A DNA stretch of 12,873 nucleotides from Anaerolineales bacterium (GTDB lineage: Bacteria > Chloroflexota > Anaerolineae > Anaerolineales > UBA4823). Position 1 is the stretch's first letter; each line of letters opens with the position of its first letter. A program made the translations under genes and the position numbers. Location of the stretch: contig JAOAHK010000030.1 in NCBI GenBank assembly GCA_026415275.1, positions 1 to 12,873 on the forward strand. Reading direction: 5' to 3'. Below the pieces are notes generated by a model. The model did not search any database, was not told the origin of the DNA, and saw nothing but the letters and a program-made list of their open reading frames with translations. Below, in pieces: positions 1 through 7,537 of the stretch.

Positions 1-629
1 GTATACGTGCCGCTGGTCAAATTTCCAAAAGTCAGTGTGCCGGCATTGCTACCACTACCGCTCGTTGAACCACTGCCAATTTGGTTGCCATTGTTGTTAT
101 AGAGGGTAAACGTCCAGCCGTTTAACCATCCCTCACCGCTATCTTTGCTTCCGTTGCCATTCTTGTCCTCGAATTTTCGGACGGTGATCTTGGAATACTT
201 GGCGTTGCCGAAATTTGCGGTCCAAGATTTTGATTGTTGTCCACCAGAGTATGTCCATTGCTGGCTGAGCGGGGTTGTGTTATACCAGCCGCTTTGCAGG
301 GTCTCTGTCAGGGTATAGATACCGGTGCTGCAACTGGTCGAAAAAACTGCTTTCCCTTGCGAATTTGTTGTTCCATTTGCCGTAGTATTATTGGGGCGGG
401 TTAGGGTAAAGGTCCAGCCACTCAGCGCACCCTCACCGCTTTCTTGAGAACCATTTCCATTCTTGTCTTCGAATTTGAAAGCGGTAATCGTAAGGGTACA
501 TCCAGTGTCTGTTTCAGCTTGAACGGGGCTTACCCACAGCGTTGCAAAGACAAACACCACAATCAGCGCAAACCCGATGATCTTCCGCAACGAGGGGCGC
601 CCGGAGAATAAAGAACTCTTTTCTCTCAT
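1..629 (-). CDS. Secreted repeat protein with SdrD B-like domains, 3' end cut off by the window edge
   Basis: Reading the minus strand from ATG at 629 gives 209 codons plus two bases with no stop, so the C-terminal part lies outside the window. Residues 1-38 form a classic Sec signal peptide: basic start (MREK...RKIIG), hydrophobic core (ALIVVFVFATLWV) and probable cleavage after SPVQA. The mature part holds two copies of a beta-sandwich-like repeat, each opening with KFEDKNGNGS, an acidic/Gly Ca-loop-like stretch, then GEG..L.GWTFTL (residues about 52-76 and 152-176), followed by Gly/Ser/Thr-rich sequence. This matches SdrD B-type domains known from secreted and surface proteins. The protein is probably an extracellular structural or adhesive component, which is inference. 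ATG at 632 is an in-frame alternative; I prefer 629 because it lies 7 bases from AGGAGG. A riboswitch-like leader precedes it. The domain class is fairly sure; the specific role is unknown. Confidence 0.85.
   Translation of the reverse strand, partial: MREKSSLFSGRPSLRKIIGFALIVVFVFATLWVSPVQAETDTGCTLTITAFKFEDKNGNGSQESGEGALSGWTFTLTRPNNTTANGTTNSQGKAVFSTSCSTGIYTLTETLQSGWYNTTPLSQQWTYSGGQQSKSWTANFGNAKYSKITVRKFEDKNGNGSKDSGEGWLNGWTFTLYNNNGNQIGSGSTSGSGSNAGTLTFGNLTSGTY
102..478 (-). repeat. Two diverged copies of an SdrD B-like domain-coding repeat
   Basis: The segments at about 402-478 and 102-178 both encode F-E-D-K-N-G-N-G-S, a short acidic linker, G-E-G, and G-W-T-F-T-L. They are about 300 bases apart and also similar at DNA level, with many silent differences. 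The copies are therefore old and under protein-level selection, not a recent duplication. The contig breaks within the second copy, right after residues SGTY; the first copy at the equivalent point continues as TGIYTLTETLQSGW. More copies may follow outside the window. Confidence 0.85.
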
Positions 630-636
630 CATTACA

Positions 637-642
637 CCTCCT
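637..642 (-). promoter_or_regulatory. Ribosome binding site AGGAGG that decides the start of the repeat-protein gene
   Basis: The minus strand reads AGGAGG followed by TGTA and then ATGATG. The spacing is 4 bases to the first ATG (632) and 7 to the second (629), so the second is the more likely start. Confidence 0.75.
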
Positions 643-661
643 GCATTATGAATAAAAATTA

Positions 662-765
662 TGGGACTCTCCTTTTCGGCAGCCAGACCGTCTGATCGTC
701 CCCTTAAGACTCTTGGCTTTGCGTCCCCGTCTCGCGGCGGGTTTGCTCTTTCGATTGTGGAGAAA
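662..765 (-). promoter_or_regulatory. Candidate cyclic di-GMP-I (GEMM) riboswitch in the leader of the repeat-protein gene
   Basis: On the minus strand, 748-740 reads GAGCAAACC, followed by a hairpin (stem CCCGCC/GACGGG with one C-A mismatch) closed by the GNRA tetraloop GCGA. Next comes GGGACGCAAAGCC (727-715) and, after a second arm, GGCTGCCGA (684-676). The order AAACC, GNRA hairpin, GACGCAAAGCC, GGnTGCCG is the hallmark core of the c-di-GMP-I aptamer. TCTCC before the core (763-759) and GGAGA after it (672-668) can pair as a closing stem. A GGGAC (702-698) could instead pair with GTCCC (667-663), which is followed by AUAAUUUUUAUU, a possible weak terminator platform. Less typical: the outer GGC of the first arm is AGC, and the second-arm tetraloop receptor is not a textbook match. 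Boundaries are approximate. Confidence 0.72.
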
Positions 766-793
766 TCAGAGAAAGATTATCTCATTAACGAAA

Positions 794-822
794 AGTATAG
801 CAGATTGTTTCTTAAAAATCAA
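794..822 (-). promoter_or_regulatory. Sigma-70-type promoter of the riboswitch/repeat-protein transcript
   Basis: On the minus strand, TTGATT (822-817), a 17-base spacer and TATACT (799-794) form a near-consensus promoter. The -10 is preceded by TGC, making an extended -10 (TGnTATACT). Transcription would start near 786-788, about 25 bases before the riboswitch core, so the whole aptamer is transcribed. Confidence 0.75.
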
Positions 823-895
823 TAGTATATTTATGCCAATTTTCATCTTTATTCTCTTTTTGCAGCTACTCTGAGAAGTCTCGCTCAGCCATTTG

Positions 896-920
896 CCGCT
901 ATCTTGTGGTAAGATAGTGG
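896..920. other. Ten-bp stem-loop between the divergent genes, role unknown
   Basis: CTATCTT (899-905) and AAGATAG (911-917) are perfect complements around the loop GTGGT. The stem extends by CC/GG and one G-T wobble to 10 bp (896-905 with 911-920). No T-run follows on either side, so it is not a normal intrinsic terminator. It lies 58 bases before the helicase start and about 74 bases behind the minus-strand -35. It could be an operator or a 5' UTR element of the helicase gene. Confidence 0.5.
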
Positions 921-959
921 ATTGCATCGCGATCAATCAAGGGATTAGTTTTTTGCGGT

Positions 960-968
960 TGATAGTAT
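960..968 (+). promoter_or_regulatory. Weak extended -10 candidate just before the SNF2 gene
   Basis: TGATAGTAT fits the TGn-plus-minus-10 pattern (TAGTAT, 4 of 6 consensus positions), but no good -35 sits 16-18 bases upstream. It would start transcription at about 975-977, almost on the ATG at 978. AGGA at 971-974 is only 3 bases from the start, too close for a normal ribosome site. Both points are compatible with a very short or absent leader, but the evidence is thin. Confidence 0.25.
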
Positions 969-977
969 TTAGGAAAG

Positions 978-3900
978 ATGAATAGACGGGTCGTTCTTGC
1001 AGATTATTTGGATGACTCCTCCCTGATGCGTCTGGCTGGGCCGACTTACTTTGAACGCGGTCGCTCGTACTTCTTTACAAATCGGGTGACTTTGAAGCAT
1101 GTTACAACCGATAGAGTAGAAGCGGTTGTCATGGGCACAGAACAATATCGGGCGCTCCTAAGAATGAAAGAGGAACAACTGGAGTATTCCTGTTCTTGCC
1201 CGGTCGGGACCAGTGGGTACTTTTGCAAGCACTTGGTCGCTGTTGCAATGCAAGCGCGCAGGCAAGTGACGATTCCGCCTGAAATTGCCTGGCAGCGCAA
1301 AATGGATTGGTTGCTCAAAAAGACAGAATGGGCAATCTCTCAATATTCCAGTTCGCCCCCCGCGCGCCGATATGTGATTGTTTTCGGTTTAGGTCGGGGA
1401 TATTCCTCCAATTGGGATGTCATCCCGTTGCGCCTTTATATCGGTAAGGCCTATCAAGAACCATTGGAACCGATCGATTGGAACAACCCCGACGAGTTAG
1501 ATAGCTTTTTGCAAAAGATACCCGCTCGAAAACCAGAGGTCGTGCGTTCTTTAGGAGAGATACAATATTGCCTGAATGTCGAAAGCGGTGCTTACCTCTT
1601 GGCAAGTGCGCTTTACGGCTACTTGTCAACCCGTAATCAGCTAGAATGGTTTTGGCGTGCGCCGCTGCTCCTTTACGAGCTCAGTTCCTCAGGAACGCTC
1701 GGCAAGCGCATTGCGTTGCATCCAACCATTGAGAAAGCTGTGATGGTGCTCAATAAGACCGATCAAGGTTCCGATTTGCATCTTGCCCTCACCCTAGGGG
1801 AAAAGTTAGAACCTTTGAGCAATAAAAAAGCCACGTTAATTCAAAATAAGCCCCCCGTACTTCTCATCGATCATACTTTGGTGCGCGTCTCGCAGCCTAG
1901 TGCATTTTTGCTGGAAAAGTTACTCGAAGAACCCAAAATCCACGTTCCAGCCGAGTATACCGATCAATTTATGAAGGTGTATTTCCCCAAGATTGCAGAA
2001 ACCATCTCCGTGATTGGGGAGGGTATTCAGTATCATGAGGAGGTTGAGCCGCAACCTCGCCTTTATCTATCGGAGAAAAACAGAGAACTCATTGTCGAAT
2101 TGCGTTTCAACTATTTAGGCAAGGAAGTGCCTTATGAACCAACCGAAGGCTACCTTGTCACCCCTCAAGCGGAACCCGGAGCTGCCACCTACATCCGCCG
2201 CAACCGCACTTTCGAAGATACGGTTGAAGCCGAATTAGTTGGCACTCGGTATGGCTTAAAACGGCTCTCTGTCAATGAACCCGGCCGCTACACCTTACGT
2301 GCTAAGGTGCACATATTGGATTTTTTGCTCAAATATCTTCCTTTATTAGCCAAAGATGGATTTGAAATCTTTGGCGAAGATCGCATCAAATCGGTACGCG
2401 TCAATCGCGCTCGACCTACACTCTCCATGCAAGTGTCTTCGGGGATTGATTGGTTTGATCTAGCGCTCCACGTAAAATTTGGTGACCACACAGCGGACTG
2501 GAAGGAAGTGCGCACAGCGATCCTAAAAGGACACTCTTATGTCAAACTATCCGATGGATCGATTGGGCAAATTCCAGAAGACTGGATTAAGCGCTTCAAG
2601 AAGGTTTTTGCGCTCGGAAAAGCCACCGAACGAGGATTAGAGCTCAGCGAGGCGCAACTGCCTCTCGTTGATATCCTCTTGGACGAGGCAGAACTGCACA
2701 GCAACTTTGCAGAGTTCGAACAGCGCCGCAGACGCCTGCGCGAATTCGAGCAGATCGAACCCCAGCCCCTGCCACAAGGCTTTCGCGGCGAACTGCGTCC
2801 CTATCAGAAAGCAGGATATGATTGGCTACATTTTTTGTATCGCTTTAAATTGGGCGGCTGTTTGGCAGATGATATGGGGCTCGGAAAAACGGTTCAGGTG
2901 TTGGCGTTTTTGCAGTCCTTGAAAGAAACCCAGAAACCTGAGGCAGCTCACCTTTTGGTTGTGCCCAAATCCCTGTTGATCAACTGGCAGCGGGAAGCCG
3001 AACGATTCACCCCCGAGTTACGCATGTTCGATTACAGCACAGCCGATCGCCCCAAAGATCTTCGAGTTTTTGATGAAGCGGACGTTGTTTTGACCACGTA
3101 CGGGATCGTTTTGCGCGATGTGGATAAATTGCGCAAATATCATTTTGACATTGTGATTTTAGACGAATCGCAAGCAGTTAAGAACCCCCTAGCCCAAAGT
3201 GCCAAAGCCGTCCGCCTGCTGAATTGCAATCATCGTCTGGTGATGACGGGAACACCAATTGAAAATAACACTTTTGAGCTTTGGTCTCAGTTTGCTTTTC
3301 TGCAACCCGGTCTGTTGGGCAGCTTGGAGACATTTCGTAACGAATTTGCCAACCCCATCGAAAGCGAAGGCGACGCAGAGACGGCAGAGACTTTGCGCAA
3401 ATTGGTGCATCCCTTTATCTTAAGGCGCACCAAAGCCCAGGTTGCTCCCGAATTGCCGCCGCGCGAAGAGCGCATTGTCTATACAGAGATGAGCGCTGAA
3501 CAAGAAAAGTTTTATCGCAAGATGCGCGATTACTATCGGGAGCTGTTACTCGGAACGATCGAGCCCGAATTCACCCCGGATCAGCGCATGAGAATTCTGG
3601 AAGGTCTGCTCCGCCTGCGTCAGATCAGTATCCATCCGGCATTGGTCGATGTCAATTTTCATGGCGAAGCGCCGAAGTTCACCTGGCTGCTTGAAACGCT
3701 GGAAATCTTGCAGCAAGAGGGACATAAGGCTCTGATCTTTTCTCAATTTGTCGAAGCGCTTCATCTCATCCGCCGCGAATTAGATAGCCGCTCTGTACCC
3801 TATGTCTACTTAGATGGTCAAACCCGCAATCGCCAGAGTCAAGTGGATACCTTTCAGAACGATCCAAATCTGCCATTTTTCTTAATCAGCCTAAGAGCTG

Positions 3901-4175
3901 GTGGAGTGGGGCTAAACCTGACCGCAGCGGATTACGTTATCCACCTCGACCCATGGTGGAACCCGGCGGTTGAACGCCAAGCCGCCGACCGAACTCATCG
4001 CATCGGGCAAGATAAGCCAGTTTTTATCTACAAGGTTATTGTGCGCAACACCGTTGAGGAGAAAATCTTGCTGCTGCAGGAGAAAAAGCGGCAATTGGTG
4101 GATCAAATTATCCATGCTGACGGAAGTGTTTTCAAATCTCTGACCCGAGAAGATTTGGAAGTGTTGTTTAGTTGA
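978..4175 (+). CDS. SWIM zinc-finger SNF2-family helicase-like ATPase
   Basis: This 1065-residue protein is a Swi2/Snf2 (superfamily 2) ATP-driven DNA translocase of the bacterial SWIM-containing kind. A SWIM zinc site CxC...CxH is formed by C72, C74, C83 and H85. The ATPase core begins with LRPYQ (606-610), then DDMGLGKT (631-638, Walker A), DESQ (729-732, motif II in place of DEAH), TGTPIENN (757-764, motif III), and in the second RecA lobe AGGVGLNLT (from about 974), DPWWNP (991-996) and RTHRIGQ (1005-1011). Every motif needed for ATP hydrolysis is present. Residues about 100-590 show no motif I can name; bacterial family members carry a lineage-specific accessory region there. Substrate and role (repair, transcription recycling or chromosome remodelling) are unknown for this group. 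The start is supported by a family-like N-terminus, not by its ribosome site. The S9 peptidase gene follows after 38 bases. Confidence 0.95.
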   Translation: MNRRVVLADYLDDSSLMRLAGPTYFERGRSYFFTNRVTLKHVTTDRVEAVVMGTEQYRALLRMKEEQLEYSCSCPVGTSGYFCKHLVAVAMQARRQVTIPPEIAWQRKMDWLLKKTEWAISQYSSSPPARRYVIVFGLGRGYSSNWDVIPLRLYIGKAYQEPLEPIDWNNPDELDSFLQKIPARKPEVVRSLGEIQYCLNVESGAYLLASALYGYLSTRNQLEWFWRAPLLLYELSSSGTLGKRIALHPTIEKAVMVLNKTDQGSDLHLALTLGEKLEPLSNKKATLIQNKPPVLLIDHTLVRVSQPSAFLLEKLLEEPKIHVPAEYTDQFMKVYFPKIAETISVIGEGIQYHEEVEPQPRLYLSEKNRELIVELRFNYLGKEVPYEPTEGYLVTPQAEPGAATYIRRNRTFEDTVEAELVGTRYGLKRLSVNEPGRYTLRAKVHILDFLLKYLPLLAKDGFEIFGEDRIKSVRVNRARPTLSMQVSSGIDWFDLALHVKFGDHTADWKEVRTAILKGHSYVKLSDGSIGQIPEDWIKRFKKVFALGKATERGLELSEAQLPLVDILLDEAELHSNFAEFEQRRRRLREFEQIEPQPLPQGFRGELRPYQKAGYDWLHFLYRFKLGGCLADDMGLGKTVQVLAFLQSLKETQKPEAAHLLVVPKSLLINWQREAERFTPELRMFDYSTADRPKDLRVFDEADVVLTTYGIVLRDVDKLRKYHFDIVILDESQAVKNPLAQSAKAVRLLNCNHRLVMTGTPIENNTFELWSQFAFLQPGLLGSLETFRNEFANPIESEGDAETAETLRKLVHPFILRRTKAQVAPELPPREERIVYTEMSAEQEKFYRKMRDYYRELLLGTIEPEFTPDQRMRILEGLLRLRQISIHPALVDVNFHGEAPKFTWLLETLEILQQEGHKALIFSQFVEALHLIRRELDSRSVPYVYLDGQTRNRQSQVDTFQNDPNLPFFLISLRAGGVGLNLTAADYVIHLDPWWNPAVERQAADRTHRIGQDKPVFIYKVIVRNTVEEKILLLQEKKRQLVDQIIHADGSVFKSLTREDLEVLFS

Positions 4176-4213
4176 TCGGAAAGTCAGGGTTCTTTTTCTG
4201 AAAGGAAATAAAG

Positions 4214-6067
4214 ATGTCCAAACTCATTGAACTAAAAGAAAAATACGAGCGCAATGGCTGGCCCGCTTTGCCCAGGCCAGACCTGAAACCACCGAAGGGT
4301 TGGAACCTCTCCCTGCTGGTCTCCCAAGAACGCATCTATAATCACCAACTCTCCCCAGATGGCAAGTGGATAGCCTTTATCAAGGATGATAGCCATTTTT
4401 GTAATGTGTTTCAGGTGCCTAGCCAAGGCGGCATTCCCGCCCAGCTCAGCCTAGACCGCAAGCTGACCGCCTATTGGGACGACGAAATCCCTCAATGGTC
4501 GCCAGATGGTAGATGGCTTGCCTTTGGTTTACACAAACATGTGCACATTGTCCCTGTCGAGGGAGGATTGCCGCAGAAATTGACCGACTTCACCGATTCG
4601 GCAAGCAGCCCGCGTTGGATGCCAGATTCCCAACATCTGATCGTCACGGTCGAACGACATGAAGCCGATCAACTGGTGATGACCGATATTGAAGGCAGAT
4701 GGCCGCGTCCCCTCACCGACTCCGCCGAAGGCGATCATTGGGATGCCGAACCCGCGCCAGATGGGAAAAGCGTTGCCTACGTGTTACGCCGCTTTGACGA
4801 TCTCAACCGCTCCGATTTGTGTCTGATCGATTTGGAGAGTGGGCAAACGCGCACCCTTTACGGAAAAGCCAAAATCCGAGTGGGTCGACCGCGCTTCTCT
4901 TCCGATGGACAGTGGATAGCTTTTACAAGTGAAGAAGGGGGTTGGAACGATTTATGGTTGATCCACCCAAACGGCGAAGGATTACATCAGCTTTCTAAGC
5001 TATCCGCAGATGTCGTGCACTATGAATGGGCACCGGATAGCAAAAAACTCGCCATCACAGTGAATCATGGCGGAGCTGTTGAACTGGGTCTTCTGGAAAT
5101 CGAAAACGCAGCCTATCATCTACTGCGGGGTGGGAAAGGAGTTCACAACAACCCTTGTTGGAGTCCAGATGGGAAATTCCTGACTTTTGAATACGAAGAT
5201 CCGCTGCATCCGCCAGAAATTTTCCGTTTGGACCTTGAAAGCGGGCAAGTGGAACAGGTAACCTTCTCGCTTCTGCCCGCCCTTGCTGCCGTCGAACGGG
5301 TGATGCCAGAAGCGATCAGCTATCGCGCTTGGGATGGCTTGGAGATTCCCGCCTTTCTTTACCGTCCGAAGCAACCCAACCGAGCAGCCATCGTCCATCC
5401 GCATGGGGGTCCCTCCGCGCAATACGCCTATGAATGGGACATTCTCGCTCAATATCTCGTTGCCAAGGGCTACACCTTCATCGCCCCAAATTACCGCGGT
5501 TCAACCGGGTACGGAATCCCCTTTGAACACGCCAATTATAACGATTGGGGGGGGAAAGATGTCGAAGACTGCCTTGCTGCCGCCCAGTTCCTCGCCCGGT
5601 TACCAGAGGTTGATCCCAGCCGCATTGCCAGTATGGGGGGAAGCTACGGCGGCTATCTCACGATGTGCGTTCTCTCTCGCGATCCCTTTTATCGTTTTGC
5701 GTGTGGCATCGCTAAATACGGCGACAGCAATCTGATCAGTTCGTGGGCACAATGCAACCGCAAACTTCGCCTTTATACCGAAATCTTTTTAGGCCATCCA
5801 GCCAAAAACCGCGCCGTGTATGTAGCAGGATCGCCCATTTATGACCTCAAAAACATCCGAAAACCTATTTTGTTATTGCACGGTTTAGAGGATGACATCG
5901 TGCCACCCGAAGCTTCGGAAGAGATCGTGTATGAGCTAAAGCGGTTGGATAAGGTCTTCGAGTACAAAACGTATGCTGGCGAACCACACGGTTTTTTGAT
6001 GCGCGCCACCCAACTCGATGCCTATGAACGCATCGAACGCTTTTTGGATTGGTATTTGTTGCCTTAG
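4214..6067 (+). CDS. Cytoplasmic S9 (prolyl oligopeptidase family) peptidase with TolB-like beta-propeller
   Basis: The 617-residue protein has an N-terminal propeller and a C-terminal alpha/beta-hydrolase. Seven PD40/WD40-like strands can be counted, with cores such as LSPDGKWIAF (46-55), WSPDGRWLAF, WMPDSQHLIV, APDGKSVAYV, FSSDGQWIAF, WAPDSKKLAI and WSPDGKFLTF (to about 325), consistent with a seven-bladed fold that gates the active site. The hydrolase has HGGP (397-400, oxyanion region), the nucleophile elbow GGSYGG with S477, the acid D560 in HGLEDDIVP and H592 in EPHGF, so the triad is complete. No signal peptide is present, pointing to cytosolic cleavage of short peptides or acyl-peptides, as in acylaminoacyl-peptidases. 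The exact specificity cannot be read from sequence. AAGGAA at 4202-4207 with a 6-base gap supports the start. The close spacing to its neighbours suggests co-transcription. Confidence 0.95.
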   Translation: MSKLIELKEKYERNGWPALPRPDLKPPKGWNLSLLVSQERIYNHQLSPDGKWIAFIKDDSHFCNVFQVPSQGGIPAQLSLDRKLTAYWDDEIPQWSPDGRWLAFGLHKHVHIVPVEGGLPQKLTDFTDSASSPRWMPDSQHLIVTVERHEADQLVMTDIEGRWPRPLTDSAEGDHWDAEPAPDGKSVAYVLRRFDDLNRSDLCLIDLESGQTRTLYGKAKIRVGRPRFSSDGQWIAFTSEEGGWNDLWLIHPNGEGLHQLSKLSADVVHYEWAPDSKKLAITVNHGGAVELGLLEIENAAYHLLRGGKGVHNNPCWSPDGKFLTFEYEDPLHPPEIFRLDLESGQVEQVTFSLLPALAAVERVMPEAISYRAWDGLEIPAFLYRPKQPNRAAIVHPHGGPSAQYAYEWDILAQYLVAKGYTFIAPNYRGSTGYGIPFEHANYNDWGGKDVEDCLAAAQFLARLPEVDPSRIASMGGSYGGYLTMCVLSRDPFYRFACGIAKYGDSNLISSWAQCNRKLRLYTEIFLGHPAKNRAVYVAGSPIYDLKNIRKPILLLHGLEDDIVPPEASEEIVYELKRLDKVFEYKTYAGEPHGFLMRATQLDAYERIERFLDWYLLP

Positions 6068-6107
6068 GGAATTTAGAGTGTGAGAACGACATCAGGAGCG
6101 AACAGCT

Positions 6108-6686
6108 ATGGCACAGGTTATTCACGAAAAAACCTTTTCCGATCAACGCTGCTTGCAACTTGTGCATGGTGACATCACCGCTGAGAACGTGGACGCAATT
6201 GTCAACGCTGCCAATCGCTACTTGCAGCACGGAGGCGGTGTCGCCGCCGCCATTGTGCGCCGTGGTGGCGAGGTGATCCAACAAGAAAGCGATCGTTGGG
6301 TGCAGGAGCATGGACCTGTTTCTCATGAACGCCCTGCCTATACCAGCGCAGGTCAATTGCCCTGCCGCTATGTCATTCACGCTGTCGGACCGGTCTGGGG
6401 TGAAGGGAATGAAGATGAAAAGCTGTGTACTGCCGTGCAGGGCTCGCTGCAGGTGGCGGAACAACTTCGGTGCACCTCCCTAGCTCTGCCAGCCATCTCC
6501 ACAGGAATCTTTGGCTTTCCCAAAGAGCGCGCTGCGCGGTTGATTTTTCAAACCATTGCTGACTTTCTCCAAAAACAGCCCAGCGGAACCTTGCGGATTG
6601 TGCGGGTGACCATCATTGACCAGCCTACCTTAGACGCCTTTCAAAAGGTCTGGCAGGAGCTCTGGGGAAGCCCACCCTCAGCATGA
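6108..6686 (+). CDS. Macro-domain protein, probable ADP-ribose binder or hydrolase
   Basis: The 192-residue protein is almost entirely one macro domain. The ADP-ribose pocket motifs are present: GDIT (21-24), VDAIVNAAN (28-36), HGGGVAAAI (41-49), HAVGPVW in the middle, and ALPAISTGIFGFP, the phosphate-binding loop. The NAANRYLQHGGGVA arrangement resembles the archaeal Af1521 type more than MacroD. Proteins of this class bind ADP-ribose and some remove it from proteins or nucleic acids or deacetylate O-acetyl-ADP-ribose; which applies here is unknown. AGGAG at 6094-6098, 9 bases from the ATG, supports the start. Its stop overlaps the start of the rRNA methyltransferase gene (ATGA), so the two are probably translationally coupled. 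No ADP-ribosyltransferase partner is visible in this window. Confidence 0.93.
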   Translation: MAQVIHEKTFSDQRCLQLVHGDITAENVDAIVNAANRYLQHGGGVAAAIVRRGGEVIQQESDRWVQEHGPVSHERPAYTSAGQLPCRYVIHAVGPVWGEGNEDEKLCTAVQGSLQVAEQLRCTSLALPAISTGIFGFPKERAARLIFQTIADFLQKQPSGTLRIVRVTIIDQPTLDAFQKVWQELWGSPPSA

Positions 6687-7459
6687 TCACTTCCACCCGC
6701 AACCCCAAAATTCAATGGATCCGAGCCTTGCAAACGCGCGCTCAGCGCCGAAAGGAAGAGGGCGTATTTGTGATTGAGGGGGTGCGCTTGGCAGAGGAAG
6801 CCTTGCAGTCGGGATGGCAAATTCAACTGGCATTGTTCACTCGTTCAACCGATATGCGGGTGCAAAATCTACTCGCCAACTTAGAAGAGCGTCAAGTTCT
6901 CTTAGAGGAAGTTTCCCCCAGGGTGCTACAAGCGGTCAGCGACACCGAATCACCCCAAGAGGTTTTATTGGTGGTCAAGCAGCAAAGCCTTTCTTTGCCC
7001 CCAAAGCTTTCTTTTGTGTTGATAGTCGATGCTTTGCGCGACCCTGGCAATCTCGGCACAATCTTACGCAGTGCAGCCGCAGCGGCTGTAGAAGCGGTGT
7101 TCCTTCCACCCGCAACCGTTGACGTCTATTCACCCAAAGTGGTGCGTTCTGCAATGGGTGCCCATTTCCGCCTTCCGATGATGCGCCTAAGTTGGGATGA
7201 GATTAGGCAAATCGTTGAAGTACATCATTTGACCGTTTATCTTGCCGATGCGCATGGCGAGGTTGCATACGATCAAGCAGATTTTCGCCAGCCTTTTGCG
7301 CTCGTGATGGGTGGTGAAGCCGAAGGAGCAAGTCCAATTGCGCGCTCCATAGCCCAACACCGAGTGTTCATCCCCATGCCAGGCAAAATGGAGTCGCTCA
7401 ACGCCGCTGTGAGCGCTGCGATCTTGATTTTTGAGGCAGTGCGTCAGCGAAATCGATGA
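6683..7459 (+). CDS. TrmH/SpoU-family RNA 2'-O-methyltransferase
   Basis: The 258-residue protein has the normal two-part build of an rRNA 2'-O-ribose methyltransferase that uses S-adenosylmethionine. The N-terminal substrate-binding part (about 1-95) contains STRNPKIQWIRAL and VFVIEGVRLAEEAL. The C-terminal SPOUT knot domain has motif 1 DALRDPGNLGTILRSA (116-131, with conserved N123 and R129), motif 2 VMGGEAEG (208-215) and motif 3 IPMPGKMESLNAAVSAA (230-246). Similar proteins methylate 23S rRNA (RlmB or TsnR-like), but the target nucleotide cannot be assigned. The start ATG overlaps the macro-domain stop codon; GGGGAAG about 15 bases upstream is the only ribosome-site-like sequence, so translational coupling is likely. 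A dyad and promoter lie just after the stop. Confidence 0.94.
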   Translation: MITSTRNPKIQWIRALQTRAQRRKEEGVFVIEGVRLAEEALQSGWQIQLALFTRSTDMRVQNLLANLEERQVLLEEVSPRVLQAVSDTESPQEVLLVVKQQSLSLPPKLSFVLIVDALRDPGNLGTILRSAAAAAVEAVFLPPATVDVYSPKVVRSAMGAHFRLPMMRLSWDEIRQIVEVHHLTVYLADAHGEVAYDQADFRQPFALVMGGEAEGASPIARSIAQHRVFIPMPGKMESLNAAVSAAILIFEAVRQRNR

Positions 7460-7468
7460 GAGATTTTC

Positions 7469-7497
7469 TTGACAGGCGTATCCCTATCGGTTAGGAT
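7469..7497 (+). promoter_or_regulatory. Consensus-like promoter for the phosphatidyltransferase-lgt unit
   Basis: TTGACA (7469-7474, perfect -35), a spacer of exactly 17 bases, and TAGGAT (7492-7497, 4 of 6 at the -10). Transcription would start near 7504, leaving about 34 bases of leader before the TTG start at 7538. The spacer and -10 are embedded in a perfect inverted repeat, so the promoter may be regulated. Confidence 0.6.
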
Positions 7498-7503
7498 ACG
7501 CCT
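7474..7503. terminator. Perfect 10-bp dyad after the methyltransferase gene: terminator or operator
   Basis: AGGCGTATCC (7474-7483) and GGATACGCCT (7494-7503) are exact complements around a 10-base loop. Starting 15 bases after the methyltransferase stop, it sits where a terminator is expected, but no T-run follows on the plus strand, and none follows on the minus strand. It also covers the spacer and -10 of a good promoter, so it could be a repressor-binding operator instead. Both readings remain open. Confidence 0.5.
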
Positions 7504-7537
7504 TGAATATCCTCACATTCTACATGGGAGCCATTTC

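Noticed and set aside
5547..5554. Run of eight G in the S9 peptidase gene as a frameshift or phase-variation site
   Set aside because: The frame is intact through it and encodes the conserved W-G-G-K stretch of the family, so the run follows from the protein sequence.
5865..6464. Minus-strand open frame of about 199 codons opposite the S9 and macro-domain genes
   Set aside because: Its sequence resembles no family I know, and it is antisense to conserved catalytic regions that fix the opposite strand as coding.
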